This document shows, in pieces, positions 36,392 through 46,468 of a stretch of 64,000 nt of DNA. How positions within the stretch are numbered: the first letter of the stretch is position 1; the number at the start of each line of letters is the position of its first letter. The translations under genes were made by a program, and so were the position numbers. The DNA lies in the NCBI RefSeq assembly GCF_013368755.1, contig NC_049566.1, positions 1,364,001-1,428,000 of the forward strand, read 5' to 3'. This DNA comes from Talaromyces rugulosus. Taxonomy: Eukaryota; Ascomycota; Eurotiomycetes; Eurotiales; Trichocomaceae. The notes beneath the pieces were generated by a model that was given only the letters and a program-made list of their open reading frames with translations, was not told where the DNA came from and did no database searches.

Positions 36392-36610
36392 CTGCCGACA
36401 GTCAGCAACCAAGAGACAAAAAAAATGCCTCCCCGAAAGGCGACACAGAGGGGGATCAAAGCCGCGCATGTCCTTTCGCTAGTATTATCTAGATCAAGTT
36501 TTGACAGTATAATCTCAGAACAACCAGCCCGTCAAGCTCTTCTGAAAAAAAAAAGCAAGACAGACTAGCTGAACACCTGTCATGCGGTGCAATTATTACT
36601 AAAAAAATAC
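36392..36610 (-). other. probable 5'UTR intron of nmt1 carrying the riboswitch
   Basis: Donor CAAG/GTATTT at 36610 and acceptor CGGCAG at 36392, with a TTGCTGAC branch-like element 10-17 nt before the acceptor. The intron would be 219 nt and contains the whole aptamer. The start codon follows 27 nt after the acceptor. Two ATGs inside it (36583 and 36469) open short reading frames that splicing would remove. The arrangement matches the known Neurospora crassa NMT1 case. Splice sites are predicted, not observed. Confidence 0.65.
36466..36585 (-). ncRNA. TPP riboswitch (THI element) of nmt1
   Basis: Read on the minus strand, the element opens with GCATG (36585-36581) and closes with CATGC (36470-36466) as stem P1. 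It contains the invariant CTGAGA at 36518-36513, which binds the pyrimidine ring of TPP, then ACTTGATCT, the CTAG-ATAATA-CTAG hairpin and GCGAAAGGA. P3 is extended with an A/U-rich loop, as in fungal examples. Canonical fungal sequences have CTGG..CCAG in the hairpin. Here both arms are CTAG, so pairing is kept by compensating changes. TPP binding is expected to change splicing of the 5'UTR intron and lower Nmt1 synthesis. Confidence 0.93.
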
Positions 36611-36670
36611 CTTGACCAGTGATATTGACCAGTGATGAACTCCTCCATCATGCAGAGGCTGCTTGGACAT
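36599..36670 (-). CDS. upstream ORF in the nmt1 leader
   Basis: ATG at 36670 opens 23 codons ending VKVFF and a TAG that lies inside the predicted intron, just past its 5' splice site. If the intron is spliced, the frame closes at a TGA formed by the first three exonic bases after the acceptor, giving 20 codons. uORFs in the leader are part of the repression mechanism in Neurospora NMT1; here the role is inferred. Confidence 0.5.
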   Translation of the reverse strand: MSKQPLHDGGVHHWSISLVKVFF

Positions 36671-37344
36671 GGCGCAACTCGGACCCTGAACGGGTTCGTA
36701 CCGGGTTTGGAATCTAGATTGTTAGTAGACCTGGTCAAACAGCAGGCTCGAGACGTACATTATTGATTTTTTTTTTTTTTAGTTGGGAATGTCTCAATTG
36801 AGTGTTGTTGACAGAATGAGAAAAAAGGAAAATACGAGGGGAGGGGACGAGGGATAAATAAATAAGTCATCGGTCAGTCAACAGCGAGCGGGGCACAGAT
36901 CCACTTGTCGGAAACAGCTGGTTCTCGCCAATTGATGAAGCTCTCTCATATACCGGCCAGTCCCGATCTCGGTGACTTAATTAATTAATAACTATTATTC
37001 AACTGAATTAGTGGATTGAAGAGGATTGCTGTGTGATATCATTCTTACCCGGAATAACCTTCTTTAGATGTTCCAGATGTCGCATTTGTGGTTAACTAGC
37101 TAAATGACGTATATACGATAAACACTGCGTAGATCACCACAACATACCCAACAGCAGTGAGCTAACTACCTAAATAATAATAGACCTAATAAATACGAAT
37201 AATAATGGGATGTCCAGCTCATGTAACCGAACGCTAGCAAGCTGGGCTATGCCGGAGCACTGTGTTCCAAGAGTGCCCCGGGGAAAATGAAGAGAGGAAA
37301 AACATAGTACTAATATAATTCAAGGAAGCAAAGAACGAAAAACC
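36671..37344. other. nmt1 promoter / gsy1 3' flank
   Basis: AT-rich spacer with a T run at 36768-36780. It holds the nmt1 transcription start and the gsy1 3'UTR. No gene supported. Confidence 0.4.
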
Positions 37345-39775
37345 TTATTTTCCATTCAGAGAGAAAGAATCGAGAGGCGACGGAGCGTGGTCGCCCGGCT
37401 TTTTGGTTCGCAAGGTGAGGGGGAAAGGATACTCATCCGGGTCTTCCTCTTCACTGTTGATGTATTGATTATTAGCTAAATGGAAAAAAAAAAAAAAAAA
37501 CAACTAGACCACTTACGGCAGTTTCCACGCGATATAGTCCTCCGTACTGAGTCCCTCGCGGCCTTCTTGCAGCGAAGCAAAGTCGCCAGGAGTCATCATG
37601 CCACTGCGATCACGCGGCGAGCCTGGGACGGACAGAGGCCGAGAGATTTTCTGAGCTGTGCCGCCAATGTAGTCGGTAAAGTCCTCTTCGGAGTCGAATG
37701 AGTTTGGATAAGCTGGTTGCGAGTTAGCTATCACTGTTGTAGAAAGGGGGCCTCGGTTCCGAGTTTCTGTACATACCTCTTCGCAGAGCAAGCTGGCGAG
37801 CTTTGACATATTCAAGACCCATACGTTTCCAGTCCAGCAAGTCGCTCAATCGCTCCGTTCGGTTTCGCTGGTTGATTCGTTGACGCCGGCTCTTGGACGC
37901 GAAATCGAACATAAAGTCGGCAAGCTGATTAACCGAGTCATCCACGCCCTTTGACCGTCGGTCTACAATGTGGATTCCGTAGTCTGACGAGTTCTCAATC
38001 AGTTCCTCCATATAGCAACCGAAGCCGGACAGATTCGTGGTAATGCTGGGAACGCCCATGACTGTACACTCTGCCGGCGTGTATCCCCACGGCTCGTAGT
38101 AGGACGGGAAGATGCCCATGTGCGTGCCGCGCACAAAGTCGTCGTAGTCCAGAGGTAGAACCGGGTTAGCTGAATTGAGGAATTCTGGGTGGAACACCAC
38201 CTTGACTCGGTCCGATGGGTGGTTGAAGAGCTGAACGCGACGGATCTGGTTGAGAATTGGATCTTCCGAGTCGTTGACCATGTTGTGCGTGACAATGGGA
38301 GGCAGAGTGTGGCGCTTCAGGGCAAACAGTCGGCGACGCAGAAGCACTCGATCTTGGCTTGTGATCAGATCCTTCTCGTCAGGCATATTGTCACCGTCCT
38401 TCCAGGTCAGGCATCGTTCAAACAGACGTCGACCAATGCCCTTTTCAACCATTTCAAGAGTGTCCCGCAGTGACTTGACAACCGCTTGACCCTTCAATGC
38501 CTCGACTGTCAACGAGGATGTTTGAGCCGGCATGATGATGAAAGCGACAACGGTTGTTTTGGAGCCGCTGTTCTTTAGACGGTGGTTCAACCGCGCTAGA
38601 CCCTCGATGAACATGTCAACGCCCTTGTTGCGGTACTCGTACCGACCAGCCGTAAAGCAGTAGAGTGTGTTGTCAAGATCAAAATCCATGTGGCCGTAGA
38701 AATGGCCGCGAACAAAGTCATGGATCTTCTCCTTGGCCTGGGAGTGGAGATTCTGAAACTCGTGCATCGCAGAGAACTTCTTCACATTCAATCCGTTGGG
38801 CAAGACACCGTCTGGTTTCCTCTTGAGCAGGTGCTCGCTCTCAAACGCGGTGATATGGGACACTGTCGTGAAGACATCTGCAGAGTGGGCTGCAGCTCTC
38901 TCGATGCAGTACCGGTGATAGATACCACGCTTGCCTGCCTCGGCGTCGACATCGAAATGTTGCAGGTTGTTATAAAAGTCTACCGAGCCCGCACACAGAT
39001 AACGACCCAGGAGAGTTGCGTGTGTGGTGAAGATTGTGGTCAGGTCCATGTGGCGCTTCTTTGCCAGAGGAAGAGCAACACCTGCCAGCCATTCGTGAAA
39101 GTGGGCAATCACAGCACGTTTCGACTCGTGGGCGATGTACTTTTGGGGGGGTTTTTTAATCAGCAAAACTGTTTCTGATACTTAGACAAGCAAACTTACC
39201 TCTCCCAAAAACCAGGCGACCAAGTATCCAAAGACAATGGCTTCGTTTGTCTCGTGGTCGCCCTCGGGCGATGGAATGCCCGAGGTATTCCAGAGATCAC
39301 CCTTCCACTCCTCCAGGTAGCGATAGCCAGTTCCAGTATCTATCAGCAGCACTCTAGGAGCACCCTCAATCAGCCAGCGGCCGTAGATAATGTCGATACC
39401 CCGTTCCTTCATCGACGCGATCGTTTCGGTGATGGCCGGGTCGGTTGGCTCCATAACCTCGACTTCGACGGCAGCCTAGATAGATATACATTAGAAAGAG
39501 GATACGTAGTATACAGGCCACCTCAAAAACACACCGAAGCCCTGTTCAATGGCCCGATGAGTGTGTAGCGGTCGCCATATTCGGCGGTGGTAACGGGAGC
39601 CTTGGACTTGAGCACCGAATAGATTCCTCCCACTGCAGATGAGACACACGCGCATTAGAACTTTCCCAAGCTTCCACATGGACTATGGGTGCAAACCTCG
39701 ATTAGCAACCTCAGTAGCTATCTCGAAAAGCTGGTGATTTCGGGTGTCGCGCTTGGGGGTCTCGGAGGTCGCCAT
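37345..39775 (-). CDS. gsy1: Glycogen synthase (GT3 family)
   Basis: Transfers glucose from UDP-glucose to the non-reducing end of glycogen in the cytosol. Exons: 39697-39775, 39535-39632, 39200-39475, 37777-39139, 37517-37712 and 37345-37453, giving 706 residues, the same size as yeast Gsy2 (705). Conserved pieces are [13 protein letters not shown] for UDP binding, [24 protein letters not shown], and the catalytic region [28 protein letters not shown]. Basic residues of the glucose-6-phosphate activation site appear in [18 protein letters not shown]. The C-terminal tail has SP/TP sites ([17 protein letters not shown]) that match the regulatory phosphorylation region of the yeast enzyme. All five introns keep phase. 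Intron 1 starts GTTTGC, and intron 5 contains an A17 run. Confidence 0.97.
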
Positions 39776-40979
39776 TGCGGAGAAAGCACGCAAGCAAGCA
39801 AAAGGGCGCGCGCCAAAGCCGGGGCTGGAGAGACAGTGGAAAGGAGAGACAAAGGTCCAAGAGGGAGTGTCGAGAGAAAAGAGAGAATGCAAAAACCGAG
39901 AGGATCAGGATTGTGAGAGGTTGGTTATAGTCAATGTTACTCTGGTATCCCGGGGACGGTTTGACTGCGGGGGAGAAGGAGAGAGAGCGTTGGCCAGGGT
40001 GGGCCCGCTGAGCTTTTCTCTGGGGCGACGCGATCGCCGTGGCTGCTCCAGAGTCAGCTTGACAAACAGGGACAAGTGAGAAAGATGCGAATATTGAAGG
40101 GAAATACACACACGCAGTTGGTGTTGGCTTCGTTGTAGAGAGAGCTCTCAGTCTGTCTCTTCTCTCGTCGGGTTGAGCAGGGACACAGCTACCTAAAGAC
40201 AGACAGGACAGACAGCATGGAAATAGCTCTAGCTAGCTTGGCCTCGCTAGCCCAAAAAGACACAATCACGCCAGCCTCTGCCTTGTTTCTGGCTTTTATT
40301 TCGACGGAACTGATTTAGTCCTGGCGTACCCTTTTCTTTGGAGCGTACTTTGTTCACCGGATTCATACACAGGGAAAAAGCGGGTCCAGCGTTTCGTTGA
40401 AGGTTTGGTCAGCCACTTTAGCCTGAGGGAGCTTGCAACAGTCACGCTCGCAATGGACAGGGATATGGCAATTGTGACATGAGAGATGCATGCGCAATTG
40501 AAGCCTTGAAAGTTGAAGCAATTGTCGATGATGCAGGGCGCTGGCCCAATCAGAATGCATGCAGCCCGCAACCAGCCAATGATAGAACATTATGTGGGGC
40601 GTGATCATGCACAGACCACGTAGCTAGAGCTAAGAGCTGCACACATACGTCATGTCAGGTGACTGCCCACAGTGTTTTTCGCCTTTTTTCTGGTCGCGCT
40701 TTGCTCTTTTCCTATATTTGACCGCTGCACATGACCCGTTCAGATATTATTAGTGCTTCATTTCTCCAACGCGCCTCGTTTCCTCGGACCTGGTGCTGTA
40801 CTAACAAACGCCACTCCCCCGCACGCTGTCCAAACCGGGGACGATGATGGGGAATGATAATAATGGGGGCCGCGTGATTCATGATTGGCGCGTGTCTTCT
40901 ATCTAGTATGTGTCGATCTATCATCTACCATTGATGCATATATACAAGGGCATTAAACACCACACACGTCTGGTCCACC
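39776..40979. promoter_or_regulatory. gsy1 upstream region
   Basis: 1.2 kb between the gsy1 start and the stop of the secreted-protein gene. The part near 39780-40260 is GC-rich and GA/CAG-repetitive and probably carries the promoter and 5'UTR. The rest shows nothing I can name. Confidence 0.4.
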
Positions 40980-41531
40980 TCAAAACACACCATGCGCAAT
41001 CGCCCACAGATAAAACTCACCGCACCCAGCAGCAGCTTCGACTGTGGCCTTGATCGCATCCCAGCTATCAAACAGGGTGTTTACCCCCACAATCTTGAAC
41101 ACAATAGTCTCCCAGTCCGTTACAGGCAACGTGCACAGCCCGCCCTGCACATAGCAAGTTGGATGCGTACTAAACGCGTAGTCGCTCAGAGCCGTGCAAT
41201 CGGCGAACGTCTGGTTACCACCCTGGTCGTATGGCGCCAAGTGCTCTTGTAAGCAGAGCATGACTTTTGTCACCCAAGCCTGGCCTGCGGTTGACAGGAG
41301 AGAGGCATTATCCAGCGATTTTTGACAGTATTTTTGCCCGTAGTCGAGAGGGTATCCGGTCGAGCCACAGTGGTAACGGGCCTCGACACATTCGGCGTAG
41401 AACGAGCAGTCATTGGGCTGAGGGCTGCTGCACTCGGTGCTGTTGGCAGTCTGTCTGACGAAGAGACTGTTCTCGGGCTGGGCCAGGCCCAGAGTGAGGA
41501 ACAGTGGGAGGCTGAGAAAACTGAGCTTCAT
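40980..41531 (-). CDS. Secreted ten-cysteine protein, stanniocalcin-like pattern
   Basis: Single exon, 183 residues. The N-terminus is a signal peptide (MKLSFLSLPLFLTLGLA, cleavage probably before QPENS). The mature part has ten cysteines, enough for five disulfides, and three N-glycosylation sequons (NST, NAS, NQT). The order of elements is a G-Q-A-W helix leading to MLC, then a DC helix, then the CYVQGGLC pair. Vertebrate stanniocalcin has a similar order, with AQGKSFIKDALKC followed by CYxxHxLC. Fungal proteins with this pattern are uncharacterised; I suggest a distant relationship only. Secretion is confident; function is unknown. Its neighbours are glycogen synthase and the ankyrin island. 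Confidence 0.82.
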   Translation of the reverse strand: MKLSFLSLPLFLTLGLAQPENSLFVRQTANSTECSSPQPNDCSFYAECVEARYHCGSTGYPLDYGQKYCQKSLDNASLLSTAGQAWVTKVMLCLQEHLAPYDQGGNQTFADCTALSDYAFSTHPTCYVQGGLCTLPVTDWETIVFKIVGVNTLFDSWDAIKATVEAAAGCGEFYLWAIAHGVF

Positions 41532-42115
41532 TGTTTAGTCTCTTTCGAATGCTGCTCTCTGTTCCTTTAATGTCGGTGGTACGGATCATGCCTGTAAACC
41601 AGTCAGTTCCGGTAATTTCTGGTAAAGCCGACCAGCAACCTACACAGATTTAACAGTCTATAAACTCAGTTGAAGTTGGTGGAAAGGAGAAAATGTGTTC
41701 GTTTAAAGTTTTTGTGGTTGTTATTCACATGTTGCCTGGATGTAACCGTAGATCTGTCCGTGACATGTTCCTTCGCGTCATGCCTCTTTGGATCTAATGC
41801 ATTTCCCTCACCCACTAATTTCTCAGGGCACGAATTATTTTGACTTTAGTAGAGTCTACATTATTATTACTATATATTTATTAGCACCCTTTTTTATGTA
41901 CAAAATAATAATAGAAGAACGCTTTGACAGTAAGGCATTAACTGCCTCACCGCCTTCTGTTTCGGTCAATGAATCATGGCAGAATGTATTGGATATAAAT
42001 AATATTGATCAATTGATAACATAACATATTGAGGCGTTCATTATGGAATATCCATTGGCTAAGGGTTCCGGATATTCTTTCGTCCCCAAAAGCCATCGTA
42101 AGAAAAGTCCGTAAT
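41532..42115. other. AT-rich spacer, no gene seen
   Basis: Upstream of the secreted-protein gene. The first part must hold its promoter. The remainder is AT-rich and without a supported ORF, leading into the transposon-like element. Confidence 0.4.
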
Positions 42116-42505
42116 CGTGGAGCGAAGCTCCACTATTACAATTATTTATACAGGTTCTGGCAGCCGTAAATTAAAATGCCCTTGTTGGCTGTTGAACGCT
42201 ACAACACTGTAAAAGTTCCTTTTTTTCCTTTTCTGGACTAGCTTTAAACAGACCATTCCATTTTTGGCTAGAGCTATATATTTTTATGGATTTCTGAGGC
42301 CTGAGACTATATAGGAGAGGATAATATACTTAGGAAGCTTACAAGAAGCCTGTAGGGAAGCCTGTAAGCTGGTCATTGAGGCTATATAGGGGGGTTAACA
42401 ACATACTGAGGAAGCTTGCAGGGTGGCCTGCAGGCCTGCGCGCACAGATTAGTGAGGCTTAGGGGGGTGGGGTTATATATATATATATGAATCCTTCGCT
42501 CCACG
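42116..42505. mobile_element. MITE-like element with 12 bp terminal inverted repeats
   Basis: CGTGGAGCGAAG at 42116-42127 is matched by its exact reverse complement at 42494-42505, giving a 390 bp unit without coding capacity. The left end continues into GCTCCAC, so it can also fold as a GTGGAGC/GCTCCAC hairpin. Inside is a 75 bp imperfect tandem duplication (from about 42303 and 42378) with shared GAGRCTATATAGG and GAGGAAGCTT blocks. I see no clear target-site duplication, so transposition is inferred from structure only. Confidence 0.5.
42303..42452. repeat. two-copy imperfect 75 bp tandem repeat
   Basis: Copies start near 42303 and 42378 with GAG-CTATATAGG, then TACT-AGGAAGCTT and a GCCTG-rich end. 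They lie inside the 390 bp inverted-repeat element. Confidence 0.55.
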
Positions 42506-42578
42506 GGTCTTTGGCGTTTATACGCCACAATATAGTGCTCGCAGTATTAATACATGTACTCCGTACTCGTCCGTACTT

Positions 42579-44342
42579 ATGGATTTCCACCCCACCCCTC
42601 TGGCTTTCTCCTTCCAAGGCTTTCACCGGTTCTCCCTAAAAAATTTCAAGCCATACTCTCTAAAAAAATCATTTGAATTTTACGATCCCAATGGAAGGCA
42701 AAGAGAGAAAAGAAAAGGCCTGTACGACAGCTTCCGCAGTAATCAGTCTGGTGTGTTGCGCACAGTCTGTCTTCAGAACGGTGAGATTCTTTATGAAAAT
42801 GATTATCGAGGACTTCGCAACCGAATCATCCAACTCAATGACACGGTCCTATTGGAACAGTATATCGCACGATACCCCAGAGCGGCTACAGGTCCTGGAG
42901 AGGTATACTACCACGACCCTTTCTTCATCGCTGCTGAGTGTGGGAGTACCGATGCTCTTCGCCTTCTTTTAAATGTCCATAATACCGACCCTACTCAAAG
43001 GAAAGCACCCGATAAACGAGAGTTATTGGATCTTGCCTGCCAGAACGCCCACATCAACACCGTACGTTTCTTGGTGGACAGTGAGCCTCTACTAGGAGAT
43101 GTTCGCGCAGGAAATCAATATGGGGACACAGCACTACTGTCAGCTGCAGCTTCATTGGAGCGGTTTCGTTACGAAGATTGGAAAGATAATGATCTTAGCG
43201 AAGAATGGATTCGTGATCGATTCGTTCGTAGCGAAGACATCATACAGCTGCTACTTGACAGAGGAGCTTCTGCTCGTGACTCCAATACCTCAGGATTCTT
43301 CAGAGAAGAGTATGATGTACATAAGTCACAGCCGCGGAACACTGTTCTGAGTCTTGCTGTTTCACGAGCCAGTCCTGGTTTGGTAAAACGGCTCATTGAC
43401 GAAGGGGCCGATGTACACCGAAAAGACTGGTATTTGCGCCTGCCTGATTCCAAATTTGGAGGAAGCGATATAGACGCTACAGATGTCTCGGTTCTTCATC
43501 TGGCTAGCTCGTATTGGAATGTGGCAGCGATCACAGTTCTGCTCCATAATGGAGGTACTGAACTGCTGTCCTCTCCAGATAGTATTGGACGCTTACCTAT
43601 CCATTGGGCGGCTGCTGGTTGTATGTTCCATAACGAACATACCATTCCTGACAACGAACTCGATTCACGAATCATTGAAACATTTAAACTAATCTTAACC
43701 GGCGGCCTTGATATGATCAATGTTAAGGACAAAGAAGGAATGACAGCTTTATTTTACATGATTGGAAGCCATGCTGGGTGTGGTATCGGGCATTTGCATC
43801 TTCTTACAAAATTTTTGCTTGAAAAAGGGGCAAATGCTGACCTACAGAATAACAAAGGACAGACCGTGCTACATATATTGGCTTCCAATTCTATGACTGG
43901 CGAGCCTATCAACGCCGCCTTCATAGACCTCTTACTTGCGCATGGAGCCGATATACACCAGACTGACATGAATGGCGATACTGTTCTTCATCTTATGGCA
44001 AAAAACTTACGCCAAGTTGAAGTGACCCGAGCCGTAGTTAGCAAAGGCGCGAATGTCAGAGCTGTTAATGCCAAAGGAAATACACCATTTCATGAAGTTG
44101 GATTAGGATTACTCCGGAGTCGAGTGTTTCGACGACAGAAAACGGAGATTGTGACTTTAGAAGACAAATTGAAAGCACAAAATGAGATGGTTGCGGTCCT
44201 TCAGGACGGAAATGGATACAACAATGCCCTTATGGACCAACCAAATGTAGCTGGAAAAGCACCACGACAATTACTTGAAGAGAGACGGGCTCTGTGGCAG
44301 GATATAGAGTCAAAATCATCACGATCTGTACGTAATCAGTAG
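42579..44342 (+). CDS. Ankyrin-repeat protein, island copy 1
   Basis: Single exon, 587 residues from the ATG at 42579, 73 bp after the inverted-repeat element. The family shares an N-terminal cap (LYENDYRGL.., then YYHDPFFIAAECGSTDALRLLL) followed by roughly eight to ten ankyrin units. Clear ones are VLSLAVSRASPGLVKRLIDEGADVH, VLHLASSYWNVAAITVLL, GRLPIHWAA, GQTVLHILAS and GDTVLHLMAKNLRQVEVTRAVVSKGANV. A conserved C-terminal segment reads KAPRQLLEERRALWQ. The first 60 residues are not shared with the paralogues, so the true start may lie further in. Ankyrin repeats bind proteins; no catalytic or effector domain is fused. Intronless, unlike most core genes nearby. Confidence 0.85.
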   Translation: MDFHPTPLAFSFQGFHRFSLKNFKPYSLKKSFEFYDPNGRQREKRKGLYDSFRSNQSGVLRTVCLQNGEILYENDYRGLRNRIIQLNDTVLLEQYIARYPRAATGPGEVYYHDPFFIAAECGSTDALRLLLNVHNTDPTQRKAPDKRELLDLACQNAHINTVRFLVDSEPLLGDVRAGNQYGDTALLSAAASLERFRYEDWKDNDLSEEWIRDRFVRSEDIIQLLLDRGASARDSNTSGFFREEYDVHKSQPRNTVLSLAVSRASPGLVKRLIDEGADVHRKDWYLRLPDSKFGGSDIDATDVSVLHLASSYWNVAAITVLLHNGGTELLSSPDSIGRLPIHWAAAGCMFHNEHTIPDNELDSRIIETFKLILTGGLDMINVKDKEGMTALFYMIGSHAGCGIGHLHLLTKFLLEKGANADLQNNKGQTVLHILASNSMTGEPINAAFIDLLLAHGADIHQTDMNGDTVLHLMAKNLRQVEVTRAVVSKGANVRAVNAKGNTPFHEVGLGLLRSRVFRRQKTEIVTLEDKLKAQNEMVAVLQDGNGYNNALMDQPNVAGKAPRQLLEERRALWQDIESKSSRSVRNQ

Positions 44343-44791
44343 GTCAAAAGGCCTCAAGCCACATGTCAAATTAGAAGCTTTTGGAAAGACGAAGGATAAT
44401 CCAAGGATAAGGATTGGTATCTTCTCTATGAAAATTATAGTAGAAGTTTTTCCCTCGAAATTATCAAGATTTATGACGGGACAACTTTTCAACTATTGTG
44501 TAGAGAAATACTCGGAAAGTCTACTAATCATTATATCGAGAGTTCTGCTTTAGCGTAAACTCTAAAATGTAATTGAAATATCTAAAAGCAAAGGTCTTTT
44601 GACTTCTAACTAGCACGTTGTACGGCTCTATTGATAGATAACCCAGGTTCTCTATATATATACTCCTGACACTATGGCTGCCCAGATGTTTTGCAACATT
44701 GCCAAGTCATCCCAGAAACTGCAGAACCTGACCTCCGCCACAGCTGAACTATATAAGCTACAACCGGACTCTTCAAGAGCATTACCGATGA
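44343..44791. other. spacer between ankyrin copies 1 and 2
   Basis: AT-rich convergent 3' region. A plus-strand ATG frame at 44674 overlaps the antisense of copy 2 and is not supported as a gene. Confidence 0.4.
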
Positions 44792-46468
44792 TCATAACTG
44801 ATACGATGACATGCGACTTAATCGTTCCGACTCTTCTAGACGCCACTTGCTTCGTGTTTCCTCCTTTAGCTGCTGAGCTGTCTTGCCGTCTACATTTCTT
44901 TCTTTCATCAAGTTAAGTCCATCACTGGCTTCTTCCAGCACTTTCATCATTTCGTCTTGTGCCTTGATTTTATCATCCAGCGAAACACCATGCCATTCAA
45001 TATTGGGTGGCTCCTGTCTGTAGGGGAACACCCTGCCCTGTGCTGACTGGTGCAGCGGTGTATCACCTCTTAAATTTTTGACCGCCACGCTGGCACCACC
45101 GTCGAGCAGAGCACGTACGGCTGCGACTTGACGCAGGTTCATCGCCATTTGGTTGAGCGGAGTATTTCCACGTGCATCAACATCGTTGACGTTAGCACCA
45201 TAGGCTACCAGTGCTTCTATTATCGCTGGGTCTGTGGCTTCACCGTTCTGTGTGAACGCTAATAAATGCAACATATTGCTACCCTCTTGATCGCGTATAC
45301 TTCCATCTGGTCTATAATCAAATAAGGTCTTTAGAACGGCAAAATGATTGTTAATGGATTCTCTGAAACCACGGACTGTATACCACAAGGCATTAAATCC
45401 TTGATGGTCTCGAGCATGGACAGTCTCTTGATCGATGGACAATAATAACTTGATGGTTTTGGTTACATGTGGAACAATTTCGTTGCGAGGAAGCATATAG
45501 TGATGTGCCGTGTTATCAGCTCCTCGCGCAGCCCAATGAAGTGGCAGGCGACCAGCGCTATCGCTGGACAAGACCATTTGTGCAACAGTGAATTTATCCC
45601 CAAGATAATCAAACAAGGCCCGGATACCATTACTGTTTGCATAAAAACTCGCAAGATGAAGTGGAGTAATACTCTTTGCTATATTCTCATCGGGCTGGTT
45701 TAAAAAGAAATGTGCCTCGTGCGCGGTTTTGGTGTGCACATCAGCTCCCTCGATAATGAGTCGTTTTAATAACCCATAACTGGCCCTAGAAATAGCTAGA
45801 CTGAGGACTGTGTCTGAGATTTGTTCTTTCCTAAGCGAAGACATCAAAGAATCTCGAGCGGAAGCTCCTCTATCCAGCAATTGATTCATAAGGTCTTCAG
45901 AGCGGGCATGTTGGGCACAAATTGTAGAGTCATCTTCATCGGAGCCAGAAGGCAAACTAGTGAAGGAATATGCAGCTGAAAGCAATGGGGTACCACAACC
46001 CATATCCCAGTTCCAAAAATCGGCCTTGGCGTGGAGGGTCGCCAGGGCAGGTTGGGTATCCAAAAGAAATAGAGCCGTCTCAACCCGAGCGCTTAAACAC
46101 GCCACATGAAGCAGCCGGAATTGTCGTAGATGAAGTGGAATCATGTTAGTATCGGTTAAATGATTCTCATGATGCTTAAGAAGCATGTTTAGAGCCTCAG
46201 TACTCCCAGAATTCGCAGCAACGTATAATGGATCCCAGTAGTATACCTCGACATGGCCATGGGTAGCATTGGCGTCATTTTCGAGATATTGTGCTAACTT
46301 AGTCACGTCGTTATGTTGCACAATAGTATTTAGAAGGCTGCCATAAGGTTCTTCATAGAGCACCGCGCCGTCATCATCCACAACCCCTACACTGTATGAC
46401 TCCTCGTGGAAATCACGGTAGCGTTGATATTCCGATATTAGTGGTATTTCACCAGTTTGTGTAGACAT
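44792..46468 (-). CDS. Ankyrin-repeat protein, island copy 2
   Basis: Single exon, 558 residues. The frame is open further upstream only through a GTG, so I place the start at the ATG at 46468 (MSTQTGEIP), which has A at -3. The domain order matches copy 1: cap region (VYYWDPLYVAANSGSTEALNMLL), ankyrin units (VLSLAISRASYGLLKRLI, PLHLASFYANSNGIRALF, GRLPLHWAA, MLHLLAFTQNGE, GNTPLNQMAMNLRQVAAVRALL, GDTPLHQSAQG) and the C-terminal segment DEMMKVLEEA..DGKTAQQLKEETRSKW. Sequence divergence from copies 1 and 3 is high, so the duplications are not recent. It is convergent with copy 1 and divergent from copy 3. Confidence 0.87.
   Translation of the reverse strand: MSTQTGEIPLISEYQRYRDFHEESYSVGVVDDDGAVLYEEPYGSLLNTIVQHNDVTKLAQYLENDANATHGHVEVYYWDPLYVAANSGSTEALNMLLKHHENHLTDTNMIPLHLRQFRLLHVACLSARVETALFLLDTQPALATLHAKADFWNWDMGCGTPLLSAAYSFTSLPSGSDEDDSTICAQHARSEDLMNQLLDRGASARDSLMSSLRKEQISDTVLSLAISRASYGLLKRLIIEGADVHTKTAHEAHFFLNQPDENIAKSITPLHLASFYANSNGIRALFDYLGDKFTVAQMVLSSDSAGRLPLHWAARGADNTAHHYMLPRNEIVPHVTKTIKLLLSIDQETVHARDHQGFNALWYTVRGFRESINNHFAVLKTLFDYRPDGSIRDQEGSNMLHLLAFTQNGEATDPAIIEALVAYGANVNDVDARGNTPLNQMAMNLRQVAAVRALLDGGASVAVKNLRGDTPLHQSAQGRVFPYRQEPPNIEWHGVSLDDKIKAQDEMMKVLEEASDGLNLMKERNVDGKTAQQLKEETRSKWRLEESERLSRMSSYQL

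Noticed and set aside
44674..44916. 80-codon plus-strand frame after ankyrin copy 1
   Set aside because: Overlaps antisense coding sequence of copy 2 and has no similarity to a known family.
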